Shown piece by piece: positions 35,232 to 42,996 of a DNA stretch of 64,000 nucleotides. The notes beneath the pieces were generated by a model. It was not told the origin of the DNA. It ran no database searches and saw nothing but the letters and a program-made list of their open reading frames with translations. Positions within the stretch are counted from its first letter, which is position 1. Every line of letters begins with the position of its first letter. The stretch comes from an uncultured Eubacteriales bacterium (GTDB taxonomy: Bacteria; Bacillota; Clostridia; Oscillospirales; Acutalibacteraceae), in contig CAKSWC010000009.1 of NCBI GenBank assembly GCA_934511365.1, positions 16,638 to 80,637 of the forward strand. The letters are read 5' to 3'. A program made the position numbers and the translations under genes.

Positions 35232-36068
35232 ATGGAAGTGACGCAGGTTGTGTATGCCGACATTCTTTTTGTTATTAACGCCTATGTGACCTATGCTCTT
35301 TTGCGCGCAACAAGCCTTGTCTGCCGCGTCCACACTCCGCGCCTGCGCACAGTTTTGGCGGCACTCCTCGGCGGCCTTTGTTCGCTTGTTGTCCTCGTCC
35401 GCGAGATGCCTGATTTTGCTCTTGCCCTTTCAAGACTGGCTTTTTCGGCCGCACTTGTTTTTGCCTGCTATTTTCCGTTTGACAGAAGGAACTTTTTCAG
35501 GTTTTTCGGTGCATTCTTTCTTGTGAACTTTGTTTTTGCCGGGTTAATGTTTGCGCTGTGGTATTTTGTGCGGCCCGGCTCAATGCTGTTTTTTGCCGGC
35601 ATTGTGTATTTTGATATTGATGCTCTGACGCTAATAATTTTCACCGCCGTGTGTTATGGCGTTCTGAGCATTGTCAATGCTGTTCTGAAGCGGAAATCGC
35701 CGGAAAACTGCGTGTTTGAGCTTGAAATTGAATATCTTTCAAAAGCCTATAGCTGCCGTGCATTGCTTGACACGGGAAATTCGCTTTATGAGCCGTTTTC
35801 TTCGCTCCCCGTCATTGTCTGCGAAAAAAATGTGTTTGGCGACGGTTTTGAAATACCGGCGGAGAAGCTGCGCCTTATTCCGTGCGGTTCGGTATCCGGC
35901 GAGAGTGTGCTTGAAGCGTTCAGACCCGATTCGGTTGAAATCAAAAGTCCGTCTGTCAGTAAAAAAACGAACGCGATATATATAGCTTTGACGGAAAACA
36001 GAATAAGGAACTCCGAGTTTGGCGCGTTGCTGCACCCGGATTTGTTCAATGACGCAAAGGTTACTTAA
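35232..36068 (+). CDS. spoIIGA: Sporulation sigma-E processing peptidase SpoIIGA
   Basis: The 278-residue protein has five membrane segments in its N-terminal half (VVYADILFVINAYVTYALL is the first) and an aspartic-protease-like C-terminal domain with LLDTGNSLYEPFSSLPVIV, catalytic Asp about residue 180. It cleaves pro-sigma-E in the mother cell after a forespore signal from SpoIIR. In-frame ATGs lie at 35220 and 35232; GGAG 6 bases before 35232 favours that one. sigE follows 16 bp later. Confidence 0.93.
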   Translation: MEVTQVVYADILFVINAYVTYALLRATSLVCRVHTPRLRTVLAALLGGLCSLVVLVREMPDFALALSRLAFSAALVFACYFPFDRRNFFRFFGAFFLVNFVFAGLMFALWYFVRPGSMLFFAGIVYFDIDALTLIIFTAVCYGVLSIVNAVLKRKSPENCVFELEIEYLSKAYSCRALLDTGNSLYEPFSSLPVIVCEKNVFGDGFEIPAEKLRLIPCGSVSGESVLEAFRPDSVEIKSPSVSKKTNAIYIALTENRIRNSEFGALLHPDLFNDAKVT

Positions 36069-36084
36069 GAAAGGAAGAATAATT

Positions 36085-36804
36085 ATGCTTTCAAAACTGA
36101 AACTCAGTCTTTTTTGGCTTAAACGCCGCTTTATGATATTAATCGGAGCCGAAAGCGAGTTTTTCTATGTCAACGGCTCTCAAACGCTTCCGGCGCCACT
36201 CGGAAAAAAGCAGGAAAATGAAATCCTTGAACAGATTGAAAACGGCGATTGTTCAAACCGGGATAAACTCGTTGTTCATAATCTGCGCCTTGTTGTCTAT
36301 ATTGCGCGTAAATTTGAAAACACCGGAATCGGCATCGAGGACTTGGTGTCCATTGGAACGGTCGGACTTATTAAGGCGGTCAACACGTTTTGCCCGGCGA
36401 AAAAAATCAAACTTGCAACCTATGCGTCGCGCTGCATTGAAAACGAGATACTGATGTATCTGCGGAAAACCGCCAACAGGAAAAATGAGGTTTCGATTGA
36501 GGAACCGCTCAATGTTGATGTTGACGGAAACGAGCTGCTTTTGTCAGATGTCCTCGGGAGTGACAGTGACGCCATTGGGCGCGATCTTGAAACAAGGGAC
36601 GAACGCAATCAGCTTCTTGCGATTGTTGAAAAGCTTGACGAGCGGGAAAAGGCTATTATGACAATGCGCTTCGGTCTTTTCGGCTCAAAGGAGTATACGC
36701 AAAAGCAGGTTGCGGATATGCTTGGAATTTCCCAAAGCTATATTTCGAGGCTTGAAAAGCGAATAATTGAGCACCTGAGAAAGGAGCTTGAAAAGGTTGG
36801 ATGA
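36085..36804 (+). CDS. sigE: Sporulation RNA polymerase sigma-E factor
   Basis: The 239-residue protein equals the usual sigma-E length. An N-terminal pro-sequence (MLSKLKLSLFWLKRRFMIL and onward) is removed by SpoIIGA. Region 2 contains NLRLVVYIARKFENTGIGIE and TYASRCIENEILMYLR; region 4 contains YTQKQVADMLGISQSYISRL. It drives early mother-cell transcription, including spoIIID, which is also in this window. AAAGGAAGA precedes the ATG. sigG, often next in the cluster, is absent here. Confidence 0.96.
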   Translation: MLSKLKLSLFWLKRRFMILIGAESEFFYVNGSQTLPAPLGKKQENEILEQIENGDCSNRDKLVVHNLRLVVYIARKFENTGIGIEDLVSIGTVGLIKAVNTFCPAKKIKLATYASRCIENEILMYLRKTANRKNEVSIEEPLNVDVDGNELLLSDVLGSDSDAIGRDLETRDERNQLLAIVEKLDEREKAIMTMRFGLFGSKEYTQKQVADMLGISQSYISRLEKRIIEHLRKELEKVG

Positions 36805-36870
36805 AAAGCGATAATTTGTGAATATTAAATATTAATTTCAATTAATTACAAATAAACTTATATAAATTGC

Positions 36871-36899
36871 TTGACGGGCAAACAGATATTTGATATATT
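36871..36899 (+). promoter_or_regulatory. Sigma-A-like promoter in the AT-rich island
   Basis: TTGACG (36871-36876) and TATATT (36894-36899) with a 17-bp spacer. About 200 bp of AT-rich sequence follows before the broken gene, including a small hairpin ACACCT/AGGTGT near 36912-36930. Confidence 0.6.
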
Positions 36900-37098
36900 G
36901 ATAATATAAATACACCTATTGTTAAGGTGTAACATATAAGGCCTTTGTGTCATAAATACTTTTTTATTGGCAATTATCTCATACGATAATATTAATGAGA
37001 TTGATTTTTGTCTATTAAGGTATGGGGCTAATACATATTCACAAACATTAATTTTGCACTGGCTATTAAATAGATTAAATTAAAAGGAAAGTACATTT

Positions 37099-37527
37099 AT
37101 GAAACGTATAATATCAGTGTTTTTATCTTTAATATTAGTTTTTTCAGCATTCTCATTAACTGCCTTTGGTTCTGATTCTGAGTTGTATTCTGAAATTGAT
37201 ATAACTAATTATATGGATGATAGGTTAGATTTTTAAGAGTATTCACTTTTTGAAAACTTTGCAAATTCAAATATTGAAAGCTATTTAAGTGATTATAATT
37301 CTATATCTGCTGGAATGTATGTTACTGCAAACAGCACAACAGTTTCTGAATTAACCCATATTTCAGCAGGAGTTGCATACAAATATAAGAATGATGTAAA
37401 CAACTCATTAAATAGGAGTAAATGGGGAAATGCAGCAAAAAAATGTATTCAAATGGCTACTGAAAGGAGTGCTATGGTTTTATATAAGTTTGGCTTATAT
37501 TCATATGTGCCGTTCTATAAGAACTGA
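37099..37527 (+). pseudogene. Secreted protein gene interrupted by an in-frame TAA
   Basis: One reading frame runs from ATG 37099 to a stop at 37525-37527, broken only by TAA at 37234-37236. The first 45 codons encode a signal peptide (MKRIISVFLSLILVFSAFSL, then TAFG) and an acidic start; the remaining 96 codons continue in the same frame (YNSISAGMYVTANSTTVSEL, and ending YSYVPFYKN). AAAGGAAA precedes the first ATG; no SD precedes the second part. The gene is much more AT-rich than its neighbours, which suggests transfer. A nonsense mutation is the simplest reading; a sequencing error or readthrough is possible. No known domain is recognised. Confidence 0.7.
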
Positions 37528-37545
37528 AAATGGGGGCTGTCAATA

Positions 37546-38019
37546 ATGAAAAAGACGTTCATAATAATTACCGGTGAAATTGTTCTTTGTGTTTTAAATA
37601 TATATACTGTTTTATACCTTGCATGCGAAAGCATAATGCCGTTCTATAATTTTATGTATAATAAAATGAACCCAGTTTATGATACTTTTTTTAATCTTAG
37701 CGGTGGTTCAACAAACCAAATGATGGCGCATTATGTTCCGCTTTTGTTTCTTGCGTTCATTGAGTTTGTGGTGCTTATGTTCCTTTACATAGGACTTCTC
37801 AGAAAGAAAAAGCTGTCGGCGCAAATCTTTTCCTGCTTTGTCCTTTCAATAGTTCCTTATGTATTTTGGCTGGTATTAGTTTCGGATGTAACTTTTAATT
37901 TTATTGATTGGGGAAGCGCACGAAAGTATGTTTATTGGGTACTGATTTTGTTCTTTGTAACCAACATCGCTTTTTCAATTCAAAGATGTTTTGCGGTTAA
38001 GGAACTAAAAAATGAATAG
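37546..38019 (+). CDS. Four-helix membrane protein of unknown function
   Basis: The 157-residue protein has four predicted membrane segments (about 5-27, 62-85, 95-115, 127-145) and a hydrophilic external loop between the first two (NKMNPVYDTFFNLSGGSTNQ). It starts 18 bp after the broken secreted gene; GGGGGCTGTC gives only a weak SD. Composition is AT-richer than the core genes. I do not recognise the family. Confidence 0.65.
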   Translation: MKKTFIIITGEIVLCVLNIYTVLYLACESIMPFYNFMYNKMNPVYDTFFNLSGGSTNQMMAHYVPLLFLAFIEFVVLMFLYIGLLRKKKLSAQIFSCFVLSIVPYVFWLVLVSDVTFNFIDWGSARKYVYWVLILFFVTNIAFSIQRCFAVKELKNE

Positions 38020-38027
38020 CCTTTTGT

Positions 38028-38061
38028 TTTTGGAGCTGTCAGACTTGCGGCGGCTCCAAAA
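38028..38061. terminator. Stem-loop after the membrane protein gene
   Basis: A perfect 9-bp stem TTTTGGAGC/GCTCCAAAA with a 16-base loop, without a clear T-run on either strand. It may terminate weakly. Confidence 0.45.
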
Positions 38062-38108
38062 CTTTGAAAAAAATCAGCTCAAAAGCAAAAAAATCGGTTA
38101 AAAATATC

Positions 38109-38137
38109 TTGCTTTTGCCTTTTTACTGTGCTATAAT
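38109..38137 (+). promoter_or_regulatory. Sigma-A extended -10 promoter for rpsB
   Basis: TTGCTT (38109-38114) and TATAAT (38132-38137) with a 17-bp spacer; TGC precedes the -10. The ~100-base leader that follows contains a CAGGG/CCCTG hairpin near 38155-38175. Confidence 0.85.
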
Positions 38138-38242
38138 ACCACAGATAACGCACGCAGGGGATTAGTATGCCCTGTTCACGGAAGTGCGGTGTACTTTCAG
38201 GAACCTGCGGTGGTTAAAACTAATTTTCAGGAGGACACATCA

Positions 38243-38977
38243 ATGTCAGTAGTATCAATGAAACAGCTTCTTGAAGCCGGTGTTCATTTCGGACATCAGA
38301 CAAGAAGATGGAACCCGAAAATGTCTGAGTACATTTTCACCGAAAGAAACGGAATTTACATCATCGACCTTCAGAAAACCGTGAAGAAGCTTGAGGAAGC
38401 ATATTCCTTCATCCGCGAGGTTTCCGAAAACGGCGGCGAGGTTCTTTTTGTTGGAACCAAGAAACAGGCCATGGATTCAATCCGCGAGGAAGCTATCCGC
38501 TGCGGTATGCCGTATGTCAATGCCCGTTGGCTTGGCGGTATGCTCACAAACTTCAACACCATTCAGAAGAGAATTAAGAGACTCGCTCAGCTCAAGGATA
38601 TGGAGCAGAACGGAACTTTCGCTCTCCTTCCGAAGAAGGAAGTTATTAAGCTCAACCTTGAAATTGAAAAGCTTGAAAAATTCATGGGCGGTATCACAAA
38701 GATGAAGGGTCAGCCGGCCGCAATCTTCATCGTTGACCCGCGCAAGGAGAGAATCGCCGTTGCTGAGGCTCATAAGCTTGGTATCCCCATCGTTGCCATT
38801 GTTGACACCAACTGCGACCCCGATGAGGTTGATTATGTAATCCCCGGCAATGATGACGCTATCCGTGCCGTAAGACTCATTGCAGGCGCTATGGCCGATG
38901 CAATCATCGAGGGCAGACAGGGCGAAGCTGATGCTCCCGCAGAAGCAGCCGAGGAAACCGCTGAGGCAGCCGAGTAA
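38243..38977 (+). CDS. rpsB: Small ribosomal subunit protein uS2
   Basis: The 244-residue protein contains MKQLLEAGVHFGHQTRRWNP, YVNARWLGGMLTNFNTIQKR and FIVDPRKERIAVAEAHKLGI, the S2 signatures, and ends in an Ala/Glu-rich tail. It is needed for 30S assembly and binding of S1. CAGGAGG 8 bases before the ATG at 38243 rules out an 18-codon upstream extension. tsf follows behind an intrinsic hairpin. Confidence 0.97.
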   Translation: MSVVSMKQLLEAGVHFGHQTRRWNPKMSEYIFTERNGIYIIDLQKTVKKLEEAYSFIREVSENGGEVLFVGTKKQAMDSIREEAIRCGMPYVNARWLGGMLTNFNTIQKRIKRLAQLKDMEQNGTFALLPKKEVIKLNLEIEKLEKFMGGITKMKGQPAAIFIVDPRKERIAVAEAHKLGIPIVAIVDTNCDPDEVDYVIPGNDDAIRAVRLIAGAMADAIIEGRQGEADAPAEAAEETAEAAE

Positions 38978-38991
38978 TCAATAAATTTTTC

Positions 38992-39022
38992 AGCCCGTAA
39001 ACTCACATCTACGGGCTTTTTT
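38992..39022 (+). terminator. Terminator or attenuator between rpsB and tsf
   Basis: An 8-bp stem AGCCCGTA/TACGGGCT, 10-base loop, then TTTTT. No separate tsf promoter is obvious in the 30 bases that follow, so partial readthrough may set the S2 to EF-Ts ratio. Confidence 0.8.
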
Positions 39023-39052
39023 CAAGAATTATAACTTAGGAGGAATTTCATT

Positions 39053-39979
39053 ATGGCATTCACTGCAAAAGACGTTCAGACTCTCCGCGAAAGAACCGGC
39101 GTTGGAATGATGGACTGCAAAAAAGCACTTGTTGAAGCCGAAGGCGATATGGACAAGGCTGTTGACATTCTCAGAGAAAAAGGACTTGCTTCCGCAGCAA
39201 AGAAATCATCAAGAGTTGCTGCCGAAGGTGTTGTTGCCGCATACAGCGACGGAAAGTGCGGAGCACTTGTTGAAATCAACTGCGAAACCGACTTTGTTGC
39301 AAAGGGCGAACCGTTCACCAATCTTGCAAAAAAAGTTGTTAAGACCGTTGTTGAAAAGGCTCCGGAAGATGTTGACGCTCTTCTCAAGACCCCGATTTCA
39401 GACGGCGAAGGCACCGTTGAAGAAGCCGTTCAGGAAGTTTTCCTTGCTCTGCGTGAGAACATGAAGATTCGCCGCTTTAAGCGTACACTCGGTCACGTTG
39501 CAACCTATATTCATGCAGGCGGAACGGTCGGCGTTATGGTTTCTTTTGATGTTGACGATGCAACTGCCGCAAAGCCCGAATTTGACGCAATGGGCAAAAA
39601 TGTTGCAATGCAGGTTGCAGCTATGAACCCGTCATATCTTGACGAAGTTTCCGTTCCGGACGAAGTCCTTGAAAAGGAAAAGATGATTCTTGTTGCCCAG
39701 ATGAAGGAAGACCCGAAGATGGCTAACAAGCCGGAGGCTGTTCTTCATAAGATCGTTGAAGGTAAGATTGGTAAGTATTATAAAGAAAACTGCCTGCTTT
39801 GCCAGGAGTTTGTCCGTTCAGACCTCTTTGAGGGCAATGTTAAGGGCTATGTTGATTCCGTTGCAAAGACTCTTGGCGCAGACATCAAGGTTACAGGTTT
39901 TGTCCGCTTTGAAAAGGGCGAGGGCATTGAAAAGAAGACCGAAAACTTTGCTGCTGAAATCGCAAGCATGATTAAATAA
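39053..39979 (+). CDS. tsf: Translation elongation factor Ts
   Basis: The 308-residue nucleotide-exchange factor for EF-Tu has the N-terminal motif VQTLRERTGVGMMDCKKALV, then CETDFVAKGEPFTNLAKKVV and ETDFVA, and HVATYIHAGGTVGVMVSFD in the core. TAGGAGG lies 10 bases before the ATG. A terminator follows the stop. Confidence 0.97.
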   Translation: MAFTAKDVQTLRERTGVGMMDCKKALVEAEGDMDKAVDILREKGLASAAKKSSRVAAEGVVAAYSDGKCGALVEINCETDFVAKGEPFTNLAKKVVKTVVEKAPEDVDALLKTPISDGEGTVEEAVQEVFLALRENMKIRRFKRTLGHVATYIHAGGTVGVMVSFDVDDATAAKPEFDAMGKNVAMQVAAMNPSYLDEVSVPDEVLEKEKMILVAQMKEDPKMANKPEAVLHKIVEGKIGKYYKENCLLCQEFVRSDLFEGNVKGYVDSVAKTLGADIKVTGFVRFEKGEGIEKKTENFAAEIASMIK

Positions 39980-40010
39980 TTCAGCGGTTGCTGATAATCT
40001 AACGAACGAG

Positions 40011-40042
40011 TCCCTCTTGCTTTTTTGTGAGAGGGATTTTTT
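40011..40042 (+). terminator. Intrinsic terminator after tsf
   Basis: A 7-bp stem TCCCTCT/AGAGGGA followed by TTTTTT. Confidence 0.85.
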
Positions 40043-40059
40043 AAAAGGAGAGCTGAAAA

Positions 40060-41076
40060 ATGAAAATTGCAATCTATGGCGCGGGCTCGCTCGGAACCGT
40101 TCTCGGAGCATACCTTTCAAAAGCAGGTGTGAGCGTTGACCTCATCACGCGCAACAAGGAGCACGTTGAAGCGCTTAACCGCGACGGTGCAAAAATAATC
40201 GGAAAAGTGAACATGACTGTTCCCGTTCATGCTCTGACTCCTGAACAGATGACTGAAAAATATGAACTTGTTATTCTTTTGACAAAGCAGCTTGAAAACA
40301 AGAACATTCTTGAAAACCTCAAAAAGAACATGACGGATGACTGCATTGTTTGTACAATGCAAAACGGACTTCCGGAGCTTTCGGTTTCACAGGTTGTTGG
40401 TGAGGACAGAACAATGGGCTGCACTGTTGCTTGGGGCGCAACTCTCCACGGTCACGGAGTTTCAGAGCTTACAAGCGAACCGGACAGTATGAGCTTTGGC
40501 CTTGGCCGCATGAACGGAAAAAAGGACGAGAAGCTTATGTATGTCAAGTCTGTGCTTGAAAAAATGTGCCCGGTTGTGATTGAGGATAACTTTATGGGTG
40601 TGCGTTGGTCAAAGCTCCTCATCAATGCCTCTTTCAGCGGAATGTCTGCCGTAACGGGTGGAACATTCGGCGAGGCGGCGGGCAGGAAAGACTCGCGAGT
40701 CTGCTGCCAGAATATCATCAAGGAATGCATTGATGTGGCCGCAGCTGCAGGTATTAAAATTGAGCCGGTTCAGGGCAAGGACATTGTGAAGCTTCTTGAC
40801 TATAGTAACCCTCTCAAAAAGAAGTTTGCCTATATTCTTATTCCAATTTGCATCAAAAAACACGCCGCACTCAGAGCGAGTATGCTCCAAGACCTTGAAA
40901 AGGGCAAAAAGTGTGAGATTGACGCAATCAACGGCGTTGTTTGCGCATATGGCAAAAAGTACGGCGTCAAAACTCCGTATAATGACAAGGTGTGCGAGAT
41001 TATTCACGGCATCGAGGACGGAAAATATAAGCCCTCGTTTGACAACGTCAGGCTGTTTTCGAGTCTTTCAAAATAA
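40060..41076 (+). CDS. 2-dehydropantoate 2-reductase family protein
   Basis: The 338-residue protein starts KIAIYGAGSLGTVLGAYLSK, the NADP-binding GxGxxG of ApbA/PanE. The C-terminal helical domain contains WSKLLINASFSGMSAVTGGT and CEIDAINGVVCAYGKKYGVK with the catalytic Lys/Asn/Glu-type residues of the family. It would reduce 2-ketopantoate to pantoate for coenzyme A synthesis. No panB or panC is near, and paralogues with other substrates are common, so the symbol is withheld. AAAGGAG precedes the ATG. Confidence 0.82.
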   Translation: MKIAIYGAGSLGTVLGAYLSKAGVSVDLITRNKEHVEALNRDGAKIIGKVNMTVPVHALTPEQMTEKYELVILLTKQLENKNILENLKKNMTDDCIVCTMQNGLPELSVSQVVGEDRTMGCTVAWGATLHGHGVSELTSEPDSMSFGLGRMNGKKDEKLMYVKSVLEKMCPVVIEDNFMGVRWSKLLINASFSGMSAVTGGTFGEAAGRKDSRVCCQNIIKECIDVAAAAGIKIEPVQGKDIVKLLDYSNPLKKKFAYILIPICIKKHAALRASMLQDLEKGKKCEIDAINGVVCAYGKKYGVKTPYNDKVCEIIHGIEDGKYKPSFDNVRLFSSLSK

Positions 41077-41097
41077 AAGACAAGCTAAAAATTCAAA

Positions 41098-41130
41098 AAA
41101 CCGCTCGTGTGTTTTTCACCGGGCGGTTTT
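41098..41130 (+). terminator. Intrinsic terminator after the ketopantoate reductase-like gene
   Basis: A 10-bp stem AAACCGCTCG/CGGGCGGTTT with one G-U pair, then TTTT. Confidence 0.85.
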
Positions 41131-41389
41131 CTGCTTTTGAAACGCCCGATGAACACCCTTTTGCTTTCTCTGTTGAAAAGGCAGTGCTCAAAAAACGCTT
41201 CAAACTGAGCTTCGTTATAGCTGCCAAACCGGCAGTGTTCAAAAGCTCTCTATCTGAAATTTTCCGAATACGCCGGGCTTCCCCGCGTGATTCAGACAGC
41301 GGGAAGCCGCAAACGCATTAAAACTTTCCGCTGATAGTATTATTGCCGCGCATCAAAGAGCAATGCACGGCAATTTTTTCCGGTTTAAT
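41131..41389. other. Non-coding convergent spacer with two hairpins
   Basis: No convincing gene is seen. GCTTCCCCGC/GCGGGAAGC forms a hairpin near 41278-41308. ATTGCCG/CGGCAAT followed by TTTTTT near 41342-41380 forms a plus-strand terminator-like structure close to the murC 3' end. Confidence 0.45.
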
Positions 41390-42781
41390 TTATTTTTCTT
41401 TCAAAATGTTTTCCATAATTCTGGCGGCTTTATAGATGTCTCCGCAGCCGAGCGTGATAACAAGATCTCCGCTTTCGGCGTTGTCGGTAACATACTTTGA
41501 AACCTCTTCAAAAGTATTGAACCAGACGCTTCCGGGAATTTTTGCGGCAAGGTCCTTTGTGTAGATATTGTATGTGTTGACCTCGCGCGAGCCCATAATT
41601 TCCGTCATGACGCAGCGGTCGGGAATTTGAAGAACGCGGGCAAAATCATCAAGAAGAATGGCTGTTCTTGAGTATGTGAACGGCTGGAACACTGCCCAGA
41701 CATGCTTATACCCCATTTTCATTGCTGCGGTGAGGGTTGCCTCAAGCTCGTGCGGATGGTGGGCGTAATCGTCCGCAATCGTGATTCCGTGGAATTCGCC
41801 GAGAATTTCAAATCTGCGTCCGGCACCGGAAAACGCCTCAATTCCTTTTTTGCAGCCGTCATAGTCAACTCCGGCGTTGACCGCGGCGGCAAAAGCGGCA
41901 AGTGTATTGAGAACATTGTGCGTTCCGGGTATGTTCAGCTTGAGATGTGTGAGCTTTTCTCCGCCACTCATAACGTCAAATTCGGGAAAAGCACCTCTGT
42001 TGTATGTGATGTTTTCGGCGTAATAATCATTTTTTTCGGTAAAGCCGAAAGTGATTTTCTTTTTTTCAACGCCTCTGACGGCTTTGAGTGTGTTTTCGTC
42101 ATCGCCGTTATAGATGAGAGTGTGCGTTGTAAGAAGCGAGAATTTATGGAACGACCTGATGATATTGTCGAGTGTTTTAAAATAGTCGAGGTGATCTTCA
42201 TCAATGTTGAGAATAACGGCAACATCGGGAGAAAGATCAAGGAAGGTGTCAACAAATTCGCACGCCTCGCAAACCATTGTTTCGCTCTTTCCGCTTCTTC
42301 CGTGGCTGTCTATGAGCGGAAGCTTTCCTCCAATAACGGCAGTCGGATCCTTACCTGCCATAATGAGCACCTGTGTCAACATTGAGGTTACGGTTGTTTT
42401 TCCGTGAGTTCCGCAAACGCCGATGCAGTTTGAAAACTTCCTTGTGATTGCGCCGAAAAGCTTTGAGCGTTCAAAGGTTGGAATTGAGCTTTCCTCTGCG
42501 GCGCAAAGCTCCGGGTTATCGGCAAGAAGGGCGGCAGTGTAGACAATCATTTGGGCGCCCTTGATATTTTCCGCCTTTTGCCCCATAGTAATTTTAACGC
42601 CGAGCGAGCGCAGTTTGTCAATGTTGTCTCCGGGGTTGTTGTCCGAACCGGTAATCTCATAACCCCAGGAAAGGAGAATTTCTGCAAGCGGGCACATTCC
42701 CGAGCCGCCGATTCCGATAAAATGGATTCTTTTTATTTTTTTCAGCAGTTCATCTATTTCATAAGTCATAAAAATTGCCAT
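41390..42781 (-). CDS. murC: UDP-N-acetylmuramate-L-alanine ligase
   Basis: The 463-residue Mur ligase adds L-alanine to UDP-MurNAc in peptidoglycan synthesis. The N-terminal Rossmann motif is RIHFIGIGGSGMCPLAEILL, the ATP loop is CIGVCGTHGKTTVTSMLTQV, and later motifs are NIDEDHLDYF, IPGTHNVLNTLAAFAAAV and ADDYAHHPHELEATL. Two ATGs are possible, 42781 (with GGAAAGG close upstream) and 42769; I give the longer one. A strong leader stem lies just before it. It stands alone rather than in a dcw cluster. Confidence 0.94.
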   Translation of the reverse strand: MAIFMTYEIDELLKKIKRIHFIGIGGSGMCPLAEILLSWGYEITGSDNNPGDNIDKLRSLGVKITMGQKAENIKGAQMIVYTAALLADNPELCAAEESSIPTFERSKLFGAITRKFSNCIGVCGTHGKTTVTSMLTQVLIMAGKDPTAVIGGKLPLIDSHGRSGKSETMVCEACEFVDTFLDLSPDVAVILNIDEDHLDYFKTLDNIIRSFHKFSLLTTHTLIYNGDDENTLKAVRGVEKKKITFGFTEKNDYYAENITYNRGAFPEFDVMSGGEKLTHLKLNIPGTHNVLNTLAAFAAAVNAGVDYDGCKKGIEAFSGAGRRFEILGEFHGITIADDYAHHPHELEATLTAAMKMGYKHVWAVFQPFTYSRTAILLDDFARVLQIPDRCVMTEIMGSREVNTYNIYTKDLAAKIPGSVWFNTFEEVSKYVTDNAESGDLVITLGCGDIYKAARIMENILKEK

Positions 42782-42788
42782 GGCCTTT

Positions 42789-42836
42789 CCGGCTGCAAAT
42801 ATTATAAGTAATCGCGGCAATCCCTGTTGCAGCCGG
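42789..42836 (-). promoter_or_regulatory. Leader stem-loop immediately upstream of murC
   Basis: A perfect 10-bp inverted repeat, CCGGCTGCAA/TTGCAGCCGG, with a 28-base loop. On the mRNA its 3' arm ends in CCGG, overlapping the first two bases of the murC SD (GGAAAGG), so folding could limit translation. Confidence 0.55.
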
Positions 42837-42946
42837 ACAGGGCGCGATGGTGATTTTGTCCATAACAAAATTGCATTGAACAAATTTTGAGGAAGATATC
42901 ATATGAATTGCGTATTTCTTTACGCCAATATCACCTTGGTTTTTAT

Positions 42947-42975
42947 ATTATATTGCAAAAGGAACGAATAGTAAA
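42947..42975 (-). promoter_or_regulatory. Sigma-A promoter for murC
   Basis: On the minus strand TTTACT (42970-42975) and TATAAT (42947-42952) with a 17-bp spacer. The predicted leader is about 160 bases. Confidence 0.75.
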
Positions 42976-42996
42976 CATCTTTTTTGAAAAATGTGC

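Noticed and set aside
37315..37527. Independent 70-residue protein starting at 37315
   Set aside because: No SD, and the frame continues upstream in phase with a signal peptide gene; treated as the tail of a broken gene.
38189..38242. 18-codon N-terminal extension of rpsB
   Set aside because: It lacks an SD; CAGGAGG fits the ATG at 38243, and S2 proteins start with the MKQLLEAG region near the N-terminus.
41702..42385. 227-codon plus-strand frame opposite murC
   Set aside because: Antisense shadow of murC with no SD or domain.
42770..42875. Short ORF on the minus strand in the murC leader
   Set aside because: It starts at an ATG without an SD and overlaps the murC start; no sign of coding.
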